A DNA stretch of 64,000 nt from Gnetum montanum (Eukaryota > Streptophyta > Gnetopsida > Gnetales > Gnetaceae), in the NCBI GenBank assembly GCA_015680685.1, contig MNCI01002312.1, forward strand, positions 213,305 through 277,304, given 5' to 3'. Shown here in pieces: positions 38,501 to 48,439 of this stretch (position 1 is the stretch's first letter; each line of letters starts with the position of its first letter). Position numbers and translations under genes: made by a program. Below the pieces are notes generated by a model, which saw nothing but the letters and a program-made list of their open reading frames with translations, ran no database searches and was not told where the DNA came from.

Positions 38501-39979
38501 ATTAAAAATGTGCAAAGACACTTAAGCATATGGAACTTACTGCTCGACCTACTAGGTCGGTATGGCAATGGGAACTGCGGGAGGTTAACCAGAACTCGTT
38601 CAACCATGATTAATTTGAAGGGTTTCATCCACTCCCCATCCAACCAGCCCTACCCCTTGCACTGATTATAGAGGGGAGAATATACATCTGGGTAGGTGTG
38701 GTACTTGCCCCCGCATTAGACAATCACACCCACTCACAAGTTCTCAGTAGAAGAGAAATCCTGTAGGGCTAGTTGCACTATGGCCAATAGACTCGGTGTG
38801 TCATGAATCCCATCCTCGTCGATGAAGAACCTAGTAACAAACACAAACTATTAGCATTAGACTGCTATGGCCAGCATCATACAAACACAGCAGAACAAGG
38901 CTGCAAAAAGAAAAAACTCATCTGCCAACACAATAGACAGTCCCTTGAGGGTTCTGAAAGCACGTCGTCATAAAACATGCGAGGAACAATGTGTTAAAAC
39001 TGTGGTAGCAGCTATACTTAGGCATATCCTAGATCTAGGCCAAGTGCCTTAACCTTGTTGGGCGCTTACTGGATCCTTCTCCCTACCCACTCATGATTGC
39101 CCAATTGGTTAGAAACCTTAGAATGCCTCGGCTTACCCCAGGAAAAATGGGTTCTGTTATGCCGGCCTCCTCCTCCTCCTCTAGGGAGGACCAAATGATC
39201 ATGCTAAAGTGGTCAAGGAGGAATTTTAGGAAGCCTTGTGCCCCTTTTCTGAACTAGACCTTGCTCTCCCATATGTATCTGGGGAGGATGAGAATTAGCC
39301 ACAGGTCTGCTCAAAAGACACAGGACCCCTCTAATTTCCAAAACAATTAGCCTAGGCCTCAGTCCCTCCATGCACAACACAATTAGAAAATGTTAGCATC
39401 ATATCTAAGGGAAATACATGCACAATGTAGCAACACCTAGCAATTCATGCATATAGTGTAGCATAACCCTCTACCTGCACATAGCGTAGCAAGGGTGCGA
39501 AAGCCTAGAAAGAATATGCAAATAGTCTAGCATAGCAACAAAACAATTGACACCATGCCCCAACAAAGCACGTGTCGCACCATTGCATCACACATGGCCT
39601 AGACCTCCTAAGGGTCCTACGTTATACCACACGAAGGTCAAGCAACTTAAACTACCCCAACCCTCGCAGTTATGACAACCACGGTAGTGCCAGTTTCAGC
39701 AGCCTTGCATGCAACTACGACGTACTTTTTATGCATCTACCATGATCAAAATGATGACAGTGGTGATGAAAAGGCCAAAATGATGTGACCACAAAAACAC
39801 AACCAGCCAATAATGGACTCAAAAGCAATAGGACACAAAATAAAAGGCAAAGGAAACACAGTAACTTACTAGGTCAACAATGTGCTCTTCTACACTGCAA
39901 CACGTTCTTGTGTCGCACACCCTAGGGTCTTCTTCACCTCCTCAACTTTTGCAAGCACCAAATAAATCTTAGGAGCCAT
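35596..39979 (-). pseudogene. Antisense multi-exon gene of element B (fullest copy)
   Basis: Proposed exons on the minus strand: 39979-39870 (ATG, MAPKIYLV), 39306-39137, 38830-38541, 38458-37404, 37269-36940, 36867-36733, 36628-35806 and 35738-35596 (stop TAA). Donors are gtaagt (39869, 38540, 37403, 36732), gtaagc (39136), gtgagt (36939) and gttagt (35805). Acceptors are gagcag, actag, tttcag, atcag, aacag, ggtag and ccctag. The 38541/38458 join keeps frame. Phases do not fit between the first three exons, so a small exon or damage remains there. The globular part has 'HTYPDVYSPLY', 'RVLVNLPQF' and 'GLMDLFLA'. A coiled coil starts MSTFPPEV, and the tail ends KNDANNP. One frameshift lies near 38310, with scattered Q-to-stop changes. 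The family is not recognised. It lies between protease and RT and reads against them. Confidence 0.75.
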
Positions 39980-40126
39980 TGTCCTCCTTGCATATTTACC
40001 CTCTTTGCTATAAAAAACTCACCTTGCTAGTCGTTGGCACAATTGCTTGGTGCTCCAAAATTGCCTTGTGCTCCGATGTGGGCTCTGCATTCTTACGATG
40101 AGAATGGAAAAATTTCCAGGGTTTAA

Positions 40127-40140
40127 CCCCTATTTATGGT
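40127..40140 (-). promoter_or_regulatory. TATA-like box of the B antisense gene
   Basis: On the minus strand it reads 'accataaatagggg', about 150 bases before the proposed ATG at 39979. Between them lies 'agcaag|gtgagttttt', a possible donor of a small 5' UTR intron. The position suits an independent antisense promoter. Confidence 0.45.
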
Positions 40141-40314
40141 TGTAATGATAAGATGGAAAAACTTGCTATTCTCTATCTCTAATTAATGTGGAGCACGTAG
40201 TACAACGTAGCATGCTTGTCATGACATCGTAGCACTATTAGCATTAAAGCCTTGACATGCTTCAAACCAACTGTTCGCTTTCCCAAAAACAAAAAAAATA
40301 TATTTGTTTTCGTT

Positions 40315-40790
40315 ACAAGTCTGAAAAGACCTTAAACTAGTAATCCTAGCAATCGTAGCATGACTAGTCAGAAAAGACCTTAAACTAGAAATCCTAGCAT
40401 AGTTGCACCTCTAATGGTCTGAAAAGACCCTAAACTAGCAGTTTCAACCTATCACGTTCACAGTCCGCAATGACGTTAAACTAACAATACCACATTCTTA
40501 CATGGGTGGTTTTTGCATCTTCTTCCATATTGATAGTGTCACAAATTCTAGTAGTTTCATCTTTTCATGTCAACAATTTGTATTTTTGCGTTAACGCATA
40601 CTTGCAGTTCCCCATTTCATTTTGCACATTAAGATCTCGCATGTTACAAGTTGGCAGTCCGGAATGACACTAAACTAGAAGTTTAGCATTTGCATATCAA
40701 CAGTTTCACAACTTCACACTTTGCATCGGCAATTTTGCATCTTTAGCAGTCCTGCATTTTCATGCCTTGGTGGCCCACCATGACCTTAAA
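40315..40790 (+). repeat. Array right of the B antisense gene
   Basis: Copies of 'gtc(t/a)gaaaagaccttaaactag' at 40318-40440 and looser 'atgac(a/g)(c/t)taaact' units at 40460-40790. They share orientation and core with the left array at 35250-35432, so the antisense gene sits between direct repeats. Confidence 0.7.
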
Positions 40791-40989
40791 ACTGGCAAAC
40801 TTTCAATCTTTACATCATCTCACTTCATGAGTTGCATCACATCACTATTTTGCAAAATTTTTATTACAAAAAATCTTTCCGACAGATGCCCCTTAACCAG
40901 GCTTTTATCTTATGTTGGTAGGTCAAGCAAGAGATGAAAATCCATCGTGACCTTTGCACACCTTTAATGTTAGTAGGTCCATAGGGCAG

Positions 40990-42060
40990 ACTTGTGAGAT
41001 AGTTGGACCCCAACATGATCGATTGGGGTTTGACCACAACTAGCACCATAGCAACCTTAGAGGCATTCCCAAACTGGCCCGAGCATCTAGTCCAAACCCT
41101 AGAATTAGAGGTCAGGGATGTGGTCGAGGACTCTCTCTTTGAGAAACCTGTGACCATGCCGAAGGGGGAAGTGAAAACGCTAAAACTTAGTTTCCTCCTA
41201 GACACACAAATGCACAAAAACATAGCTAAGATTTTTCAAGACAACATCAGTCTCTTCACATGGCCATACAGTGACATGCTGAGTCTGGATCTGTGGCTAA
41301 TTTAGCACGACATCATCCTAGACCCACACATGAAGATAGTCAAGCAAAAGACCCGCAAGATTAAGCTGGAAATCGCACTAGCCGTGAGGGATGAAATCAC
41401 CAAGCTATACGAAGCTGGTTTCATCTGCGTAGTTGATTACTTAGAGTGGGTGTCCAACATCGTTGTAGTTTCAAAGAAAATGGGAGGAATACGGATCTAT
41501 ATAGACTTCTGGGATTTGAACAAGGCAACGATCAAGGATAATGTCCCACTTCCAAGCATCGATTAGCTCATCGATACCACGACTGGTCATGCTCTGCTAT
41601 CCTTCATGAATGGTTTCTCTAGATACAATCAAATCTGCATTAACCTAGGGCATCAGCTATCAACAACCTTCATGACCCCATGGGGGACCTTTTGCTACAC
41701 CATGATGCCCTTCAGGCTCAAGAATGCTAGAGAAACCTACCAGCAAGCCATGACTTACATTTTTAGCAACTATATCCTAGATACATTAAATGACTACGTG
41801 AATGATATAGCTGTCAAGTCCAAAGAGGTAGCTAATCACCCATGCGATCTAGAAGTAGTCCTCAAGCGCTACCAAATGCACGACTTATGTCTCAACCCTA
41901 AGAAGTGCATCTTCAGGGTGAAAATTAGATGCATGTTAGGGTTCATAGTATCGAAGGCCAAAATAGGGGTAGACCTTGACAAAGTCAAGGCCATCATCAA
42001 CCTGGCACCTCCCACAAACCTCAAGGATCTACATGGTTTGCAAGATAGGGTATAGTTCAT
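40990..42060 (+). pseudogene. Element B reverse transcriptase region
   Basis: The frame runs through 41003-41305, 41330-41566 and 41606-42055 with few stops. An upstream Tat-like segment reads 'FTWPYSDMLSLD'. The RT fingers and palm follow: 'WVSNIVVVSKKMGGIRIYID', 'DLNKATIKDNVPLPSID', 'FMNGFSRYNQI', 'TPWGTFCYTMMPFRLKNA'. The catalytic box reads YVND instead of YVDD, so one metal-binding Asp is lost. 'LGFIVSKAKIGVD' closes the domain. The enzyme would copy the element RNA to DNA. The start of pol is not resolved. Confidence 0.85.
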
Positions 42061-42500
42061 TTGAAGGTTTATAGCAAGGTTGATCAACAAGTTACACCCC
42101 ATGCAACATCTTCTAAAAAAAGGATTAACTTCGAGTGGACAACCCAGTGTTAACAAGCCTTCGACGACCTAAAGAAGGAACTCTCACACCTCTCGATTGT
42201 GCATCTACCACAAAAGAATAAACCCTTCTTTATCTACCTCGCCACCTCCAACACATCTGTCATGACACTGCTATGTCAGAAATGAGATGATGGTTTTGAG
42301 ATACCAGTGTATTATCTGAGCCACACACTAATAGCACACAAGGAAAAATACAATGAAGTGGAGAGGAATTTCCTTCCCTTAGTGTTCACACTAAAAAAGT
42401 GATGGCATTACCTATTCCGCAGTATAGCCAACATCATTTGCAAAAGCAATATACTTCAGGCTATCACTAACAACCTATACGAAAGTAGCAAGATAGCCCG
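42061..42500 (+). pseudogene. Element B first RNase H (Ty3/gypsy type)
   Basis: Frameshifted. Recognisable blocks are 'NKPFFIYLATSNTSV', 'PVYYLSHTL' and 'KYNEVERNFLPLVF', then 'YLFRSIANI'. The order fits the connection/RNase H segment that normally follows RT in Ty3/gypsy elements. In the Tat lineage this copy is usually degenerate because a second RNase H has been added downstream, as seen here. Confidence 0.65.
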
Positions 42501-42507
42501 ATGGAAG

Positions 42508-43290
42508 GTGATAACCATGGAGTTTGATTTAAACTATGTAAGTCAATCGTCAACGAAGGGTCAAGCCATAGCAACCCAACTCATAGCCTCACCAATTGAT
42601 GACCAAGCAACCATAGACCCCAAATTTCTAGATGAGCACATTAGCAATATTGACATTGTCCCATTGCATCTCGAAGCCACTCTACACTTCGACGGCGCCT
42701 CAACTGTGCAAGGAGGTAGTGCCGCTACCATCATCACATTCTCTTCTAGGGAAATACATTCATCTGCATATTGTTTTACGTTCCCTTACACCAACAATGT
42801 GGTAGAGTATGAGGGGTTACTCAGAGGCCTCTTAACTGACCGGGCACTGCACATGCAACACCTGACAATCCAGGGAGATTTACAACTAGTTGTGCATCAA
42901 ATCACTAAGGTCTACACCTACAAGGCTACACACCAGCAACCCTACTGCGACCTAGAAAAAACCCTACTTAAGCAATTTTCAATCATAGATGTGCAACATG
43001 TGCCATGCAATGAGAACACCATGGCAGATGTCTTAGCTACCCTTGCATTAAACATTCTGTCACATTCCTTGGAAAACTTGCCAACTTCAATTATCGAATG
43101 TGCAGAGCCTATCACTCAGGTGGAACATGTGGCCTCTATCAGTGCTGCAGATACCCAAGAGTGGTACACCCACATTAAAACCTACCTACAACATGGCGAA
43201 CCCCCATATGAATTAACATCTACCCAGCGAGATGTAATCCGTAAGAGTGCCCGGCAATACGTGTTCATGGGAAATAATACCCTGTGCTGA
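42508..43290 (+). pseudogene. Element B second RNase H (archaeal type) and integrase N-terminus
   Basis: A 260-codon open frame. It has 'LHFDGAS' (first Asp), 'TNNVVEYEGLLRGL' (Glu) and 'IQGDLQLVVHQ' (second Asp), the order of the archaeal-type RNase H acquired by Tat-lineage elements. 'NTMADVLATLAL' matches the expected last Asp block. The remainder (about 43100-43290) leads toward integrase. It would remove RNA from RNA:DNA hybrids. The catalytic residues look present, although the surrounding pol is broken. Confidence 0.8.
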
Positions 43291-44374
43291 CATTCCTACT
43301 ACGGGATATTTCTAGCATGCGTGGGTGGGGAGCAAGCATAGAAGGTAGTTAATGAGGTGCATGAGGGCTATGGCTGAAAAAAATTAGATGCCTAGAGTAC
43401 TACTGGCCCCACATGGACTGTGACTGCCTAACAAAAGTCAAGACGTGTGACATGTGCCAGAGATATGCAAATCTCATACACATAGCACCTGTAGACCTAC
43501 ATCCAATGCAAATCACGTGGCCCTTCCAATGATGGGGATTAGACCTCATAGGGCCTATCATGCCTAAGTCCTCCATAGGGCATAGTTTCATTATCACCAC
43601 CACTGAGTACTTTACCAAGTGGGTGGAAGCTATCCCTTGGAGAAATATGATGTCTTAGCAAATCTATCATTTCATCCTAGACAACATCGTAACCAGATTT
43701 GGGCTTCCAATGACTATTGTGACTGACAATGGGCCATAGTTTAGTAGCATGGAAACCTGAACCTTCTACAAAAATCTAGGCATTAAGCAATCATTCTCTT
43801 CCCCCTATTATCCATAGGCGAATCGGTAGGTAGAGGCTACAAATAATTCCATCATCAACTTGTTGAAGTAGATTCTTAACAACAGCAAGAGGCGGTGGCA
43901 CGAGCAACTCCTCTACATTGTGTGGACCTACCAAACAATGTGCAGGACCATGACAAGTAAGACTCCTTATAGCCTTGTTTATGGATCTAAAGCTGTGTTG
44001 CCTCTTGATTTGCAGGTACCATCACTCTGAATGATCCTCGCGAATGTTGTGAACGAAGCCCAGAACAATGAATTGTGGACCATCAACCTCAACTGAATAG
44101 AATAGGAGTGCACATAGATGCTGAGACACATCAAGCACTACCAAAGCAAGCAGTAGTAGAAGCACCATGTAGACCCGCATTGATGACCAGTGCAAAAGTG
44201 AGACCTCATCCTCAAGGCCATCTACAAGCATGTGAGAAAATTATCAGCCAACTAGGAAGGTCCTTACGTGGTCACTAAAGCCTTCAGGAATGCAACCTTC
44301 AAGCTAGCGGACATGGAAGACAACGAGTTTGCCAAACCGGTGAATCACTCGTACCTTAAGACATACTACATCTG
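43291..44374 (+). pseudogene. Element B integrase
   Basis: Heavily decayed and read across frames. It has 'EVHEGY', a 'CDMCQRYA' zinc-finger half near 43450, 'GLDLIGPI' (first Asp) at about 43538, and 'TDNGP.FSS' (second Asp) at about 43725. The Glu block '.VEATNNSIINLLK' follows at about 43835, so the D, D, E residues survive. 'PYSLVYGSKAVLPLD' and the terminal 'PVNHSYLKTYYI' before TGA 44372 are typical of Tat integrase ends. Several Q codons and at least one Trp codon (43532) are stops. Confidence 0.8.
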
Positions 44375-44424
44375 AAGCACAACAACAACCACCACCATCT
44401 GCTAAGACAAACCGGTGCTACGAG

Positions 44425-44640
44425 CACCGTCCACAATGACATTAAACTAGTAGCATCGAGTAGCGTCCACAATGACGTTAAACTAGTGGCATCGAGCACC
44501 ATCTGCTATGATGAAAACTTGGCATGGCTCATCCATTATGATGTTAAACTAGCATGTACAATCCGCTAGGACGTTAAAATGGTACAACATTTTGCTGGAA
44601 CCTTAAACTAGCACATGGTCTACCAAGACCTTAAACTGGG
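44425..44640 (+). repeat. Array after pol in element B
   Basis: Units of 'gtccacaatgacgttaaactagtggcatcga' and 'ggaccttaaact(a/g)g' with variable spacing. They are like the second half of the C arrays (27240-27525). Confidence 0.65.
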
Positions 44641-45642
44641 TTCGCATTGCATCCCTAGCATGCACCAACACTAGATACACATCGAACAAGCATGCATAGT
44701 GCTGATGTGTGGGTGGGACGTCGTAACTGCAAAATGCGATTCATGATACAATGGGAACACGGTCTAGAACATATGCAACACTACCATCCTTAGCATCATG
44801 CTGACCCTTCGTAGATGTCGTATGATGTCACACTGGCCCTCTGGACCTACCATCGCCACAGCCCATCGCCCTGATGGTAGTTCCTTGGCTAGTTCCTGTA
44901 GCTGGAGTTCCAGTAGTATTGTGGCTTGGCCACAATATTATTATCCTCTAGCCCCTTGCCAACTCCTCAGCTCGCTCAATGTTTAGCTATGTTGTAGCTG
45001 ATCCCATAGCTAAACTAAGAATGCATACCTTTGGCATGGATTCTAGAGCATCTACACTCACAGCAACTCTCGATGCCTTCGAGGCTAGCTCCTCCATGCT
45101 GGTGCTATCAAGGCTGCTATTGGCCTTACTGCATTAGACATTTCACCCCAGTGACGATGCCCAATAGATTCAACAATGCCAATAGTCAACAAGACCTTTG
45201 CCCCCAAGGGCACAGCTTGCAACAGCAGCAAATGCTACTACATTGCGAAGCAAGTGCGTCGGCTTGCTCAACTACTTCAGAGTGCAAATTCCATGATGTG
45301 CATAACACAACTCACTATATGGAAAGCATTTGTAGGCAGGTCAAAAGCTTTCACGGATGTAACACAACTCATTCTATGAAGGAAACAGCTATCCTACGAG
45401 AGGTTGAAGAACAACAATAGCTAAAGATGAAAATACGAACGAGCCCCTCATGAGCACTCCGATGAGGGACTCTGCTAAACATCATCTTTTCTCTCTGCCT
45501 TAACCTTTGCAAAACCAATGCAACACTCTCAACTACAATGAAGCAATGCCTTGGCACTCACCAAGCGAAAACCTTGGCATTTTTCCTGCTGTGATGTTTC
45601 GTATTCTTTGTCAATGTTTAGCGAGCCCATTCTCTAGATGTT
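44641..45642 (+). other. Element B 3' untranslated region
   Basis: No gene is supported. The frame at 45031-45420 is not conserved in A or C. 'ggatgtaacacaactcattct' (about 45355) matches the C 3' region near 28030. Confidence 0.5.
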
Positions 45643-45658
45643 GACAAAGAGGGGTCAA
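45643..45658 (+). promoter_or_regulatory. Polypurine tract, element B
   Basis: 'gacaaagaggggtcaa' directly before the 3' LTR start TGAAACACC. Confidence 0.75.
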
Positions 45659-47253
45659 TGAAACACCTCAAAAAATTCAAAGTCATTCTCTCTTCACCAA
45701 GCCTTGCAATTCGTGCAGCACCACGATAGTTCTTTAGGAGGAGAACACTCTGAATTTCGGCCGGCTAGTTTGGAAAATTTTCTACTTTAGGTGTAAATAG
45801 GCTCTACAGATCATCCTGCCTATCCACTTAAGTAGTTTTCCTAGCCAACAACCTACTCAGAAATGGTGTGCAGAGCTGATAATAGCACTCAGGATGTGTG
45901 AAATAGTTTAGAAAGTTTTCTCAGTCACAAAGTCTACTACGCCACGCCATGCCCCGCTATGTAGCATAGCAAGCTTCAGAAAACAATTGCAGGATAAATT
46001 TCCATGCTACGCTATGCTATGTAGCATAGCGTAGCATGGAAACAACTATACAACTAGCTCCATCACCCAACTTCAAGTCCTTCAACAATGTCCCTTTCCG
46101 TTAGGAAGTGGTGGACCATATCTACTGCTATGCTATGTTGAGCTACATGGCACAACGAGGCATAGCAATCCTACTGAAGAGATAGAAGGTAGCTCAAAGG
46201 GTAGAATCAGCAAGTTCGCAAATCTCGCAACACAAGAAGCAAAGTTTGCACATTGGCAAATTTTTCACGACTAAGGCCAGTCGCTACGCTATGCTACGCT
46301 ACATAGCGTAGCATAGCATAGCAAGCATGCAACACACATGTAGTGGAACACATGACAAGATTCTACGCTACTCCAAGCATGCTACGCCATAAAGCACAGA
46401 AAATCAAGTAGGTGGTTGTACGACATCAATGCACTTCACCTAATTGGACCGTTGGCACATGTCTCCAGACACTAACGGTGCAATTACGGCGTGGCAGGCT
46501 CATAGTTACAGCATAGCAGACTCGCATTACAACGGTCATGCAGGTCCAACGGTCATACGTGGCACGTGTGCTGCTCGCAAGTCAACGTGGGCCCAGGGAA
46601 TGTAGCATCCAAATGACCTCTTTCACATGCCCTTTAGCCCTATAAATACCCCAATGAGCAGTGCTCAAAGGGTTGGACTATCCCTTGATGCTCTAAGATA
46701 AGCATTGTAACATTGAGCATTGAGCATTCTAAGCTTTCGATTTGACACTGTAAATAGTTAGCATTTTTAGTTGGCATTTTTTTCTGTCTCCCTTTCTACC
46801 ACCTTGGTAGAAGTTTCACATTGTCAGCTCCCAAGTCTATGCCCAAGCACATAACAGCTTTGCTCTACATGTCCTGGTTACTCTTGGGATCTCTGCACTC
46901 CCCAACGTTGTGCAACTGACTGTACCCATCGCAACAGAGCAAGCTTGTAGCTTCGGAGCGGTGCACTTTTCTAACTACATTTTACTTTATTTTTTGTTTA
47001 TTGCTATGCTTTACATTACTTTCTGCTTCATTTACTTTTAAATATTATTTCGTGCTTTCATTTCTGTTTTCAAATTATATGTTGCAAAAGGCTATATAGA
47101 CATCGATTAAGTCCCTATCTAATCATCTAGACTATTCAAGGCACCTCGTATCCTCTCACACCTAGCATGGCCCTCCTACAGGTACGGGGTCGAGATTGTC
47201 GCACCCGCCAACCCCTTGGTGTTTTCCAGCCGTCAACGTTTTCGATCGCTACA
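45659..47253 (+). mobile_element. Element B 3' LTR
   Basis: TGAAACACCTC to 'tcgatcgctaca', 1595 bp, pairing with 29292-30876. Palindromic clusters lie at 46003-46043 and 46283-46322 and a TATA box at 46641. After 47253 the 3' LTR of C resumes with 'aatagcatagtgaag'. Confidence 0.85.
46283..46322. repeat. GCTACG/CGTAGC palindrome (hairpin) in LTR
   Basis: Arms built from 'gctacgctatgctac' and 'gtagcatagcatagc' meet at 'acatag'. Similar palindromes occur at 665-705, 1011-1046, 29638-29670, 29918-29945 and 46003-46043, and inside an antisense-gene intron at 8576-8612 and 37325-37365. Confidence 0.75.
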
Positions 47254-48420
47254 AATAGCATAGTGAAGAAAAACTACTTCTATAATCCTTCAAAACTTAG
47301 CATTGACCTACATATCATCTCCAACATTCTTTCAATGAGCGAGATTAGCAATTTTCACTTCTTTTGCACCCGCAATTTTTCCCTAAATTGTACCTATGCT
47401 CGACACCACTTGAGAGAGTAGATAGCATACTCCTAGAGTGTAGTCTCCAAAACTATACTATTTTTCATTATTTTCAAGTACATTGTAGTCTATTTGTCAC
47501 TTGCACATGTAATCTTGGCAACATAGTCATGGTATAGCAACCTCACAAGGTCCATTGGAGCACACCAATGGAACACCATTTTGCTTCAGTAGGAGCATAG
47601 CTAGGGCTAGCATAGTCCCAACTATCCCTCTACCATGTGGTGCCTGATTTGTGACTCATGCTAATCCTAGCCCTATAAATACCCCAACACTTCATGTTTT
47701 AGGGGTTGGCATTTTGACTTTTCGATTGGAAAATCTCACATTCAATTGGTAAAATTTGAGCATTGGCATTCTTGTTACCCTTACACTTGAGCACACTTAC
47801 CATTTTGGCAAACTTTGGGACATCGCCTACCACTGCTATTTGGGACACTGCCTACCATTGCTATACACTACCTAGCATATTGTACTCTAGCATAACTTGT
47901 AGGACACCACAACAACCAACCCAGTAGGCTTAGATCCTGTGGTAGATGTTAGTTCTTCATAGCTAGATACACTGAGACTATGACTATACTACCTACTATG
48001 CCTAATTGTACACTACATACCTCATAAACTTCTCTTTGTAGTTAACTATGCTCCCCCCATTTTGGGTGGTGCCTTTCTCTCTTACTCATATTTTATGGAC
48101 TTTTCACATTTTCTCTTGCATTTTAGCATTCTACATGCATTTTTAATTATTCAAGCACATATTCATGCATTAGCACCCTTTTTTAATGCCTAAAACCTCT
48201 ACTATTGTTACACCTATGGGCACCGTAGACATCAAAAAACACCCCCCCCCTTGATACTTATTTCATTATAACACCTGTAAGTCCTAGTTTGATCATCGAG
48301 ACCATTCTTGGCACCCTGCCTCCATTCCATGTAGGCCCTTATGTAGAAGTATGATCAAGGCTATGTAATCATGGACCTCTTGGAGTACCATTCCAGCCTC
48401 TAACATTTTTGATCACTACA
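47254..48420 (+). mobile_element. Element C 3' LTR, right part
   Basis: It aligns with about 16367-17521: 'acttagca(t/c)tgaccta', TATA at 47674, 'gacctcttggagtacc' and the end 'gatcactaca'. A duplicated 'ggacatcgcctaccactgctat' lies near 47820. A C-run is at 48242-48251. The next bases, 'agagggagaacc', resemble a shortened primer-binding-site region. Confidence 0.8.
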
Positions 48421-48439
48421 AGAGGGAGAACCCTAATCA

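Noticed and set aside
45031-45420. 129-codon plus-strand frame after pol in B
   Set aside because: Codon pattern is weak and the homologous C region is not open.
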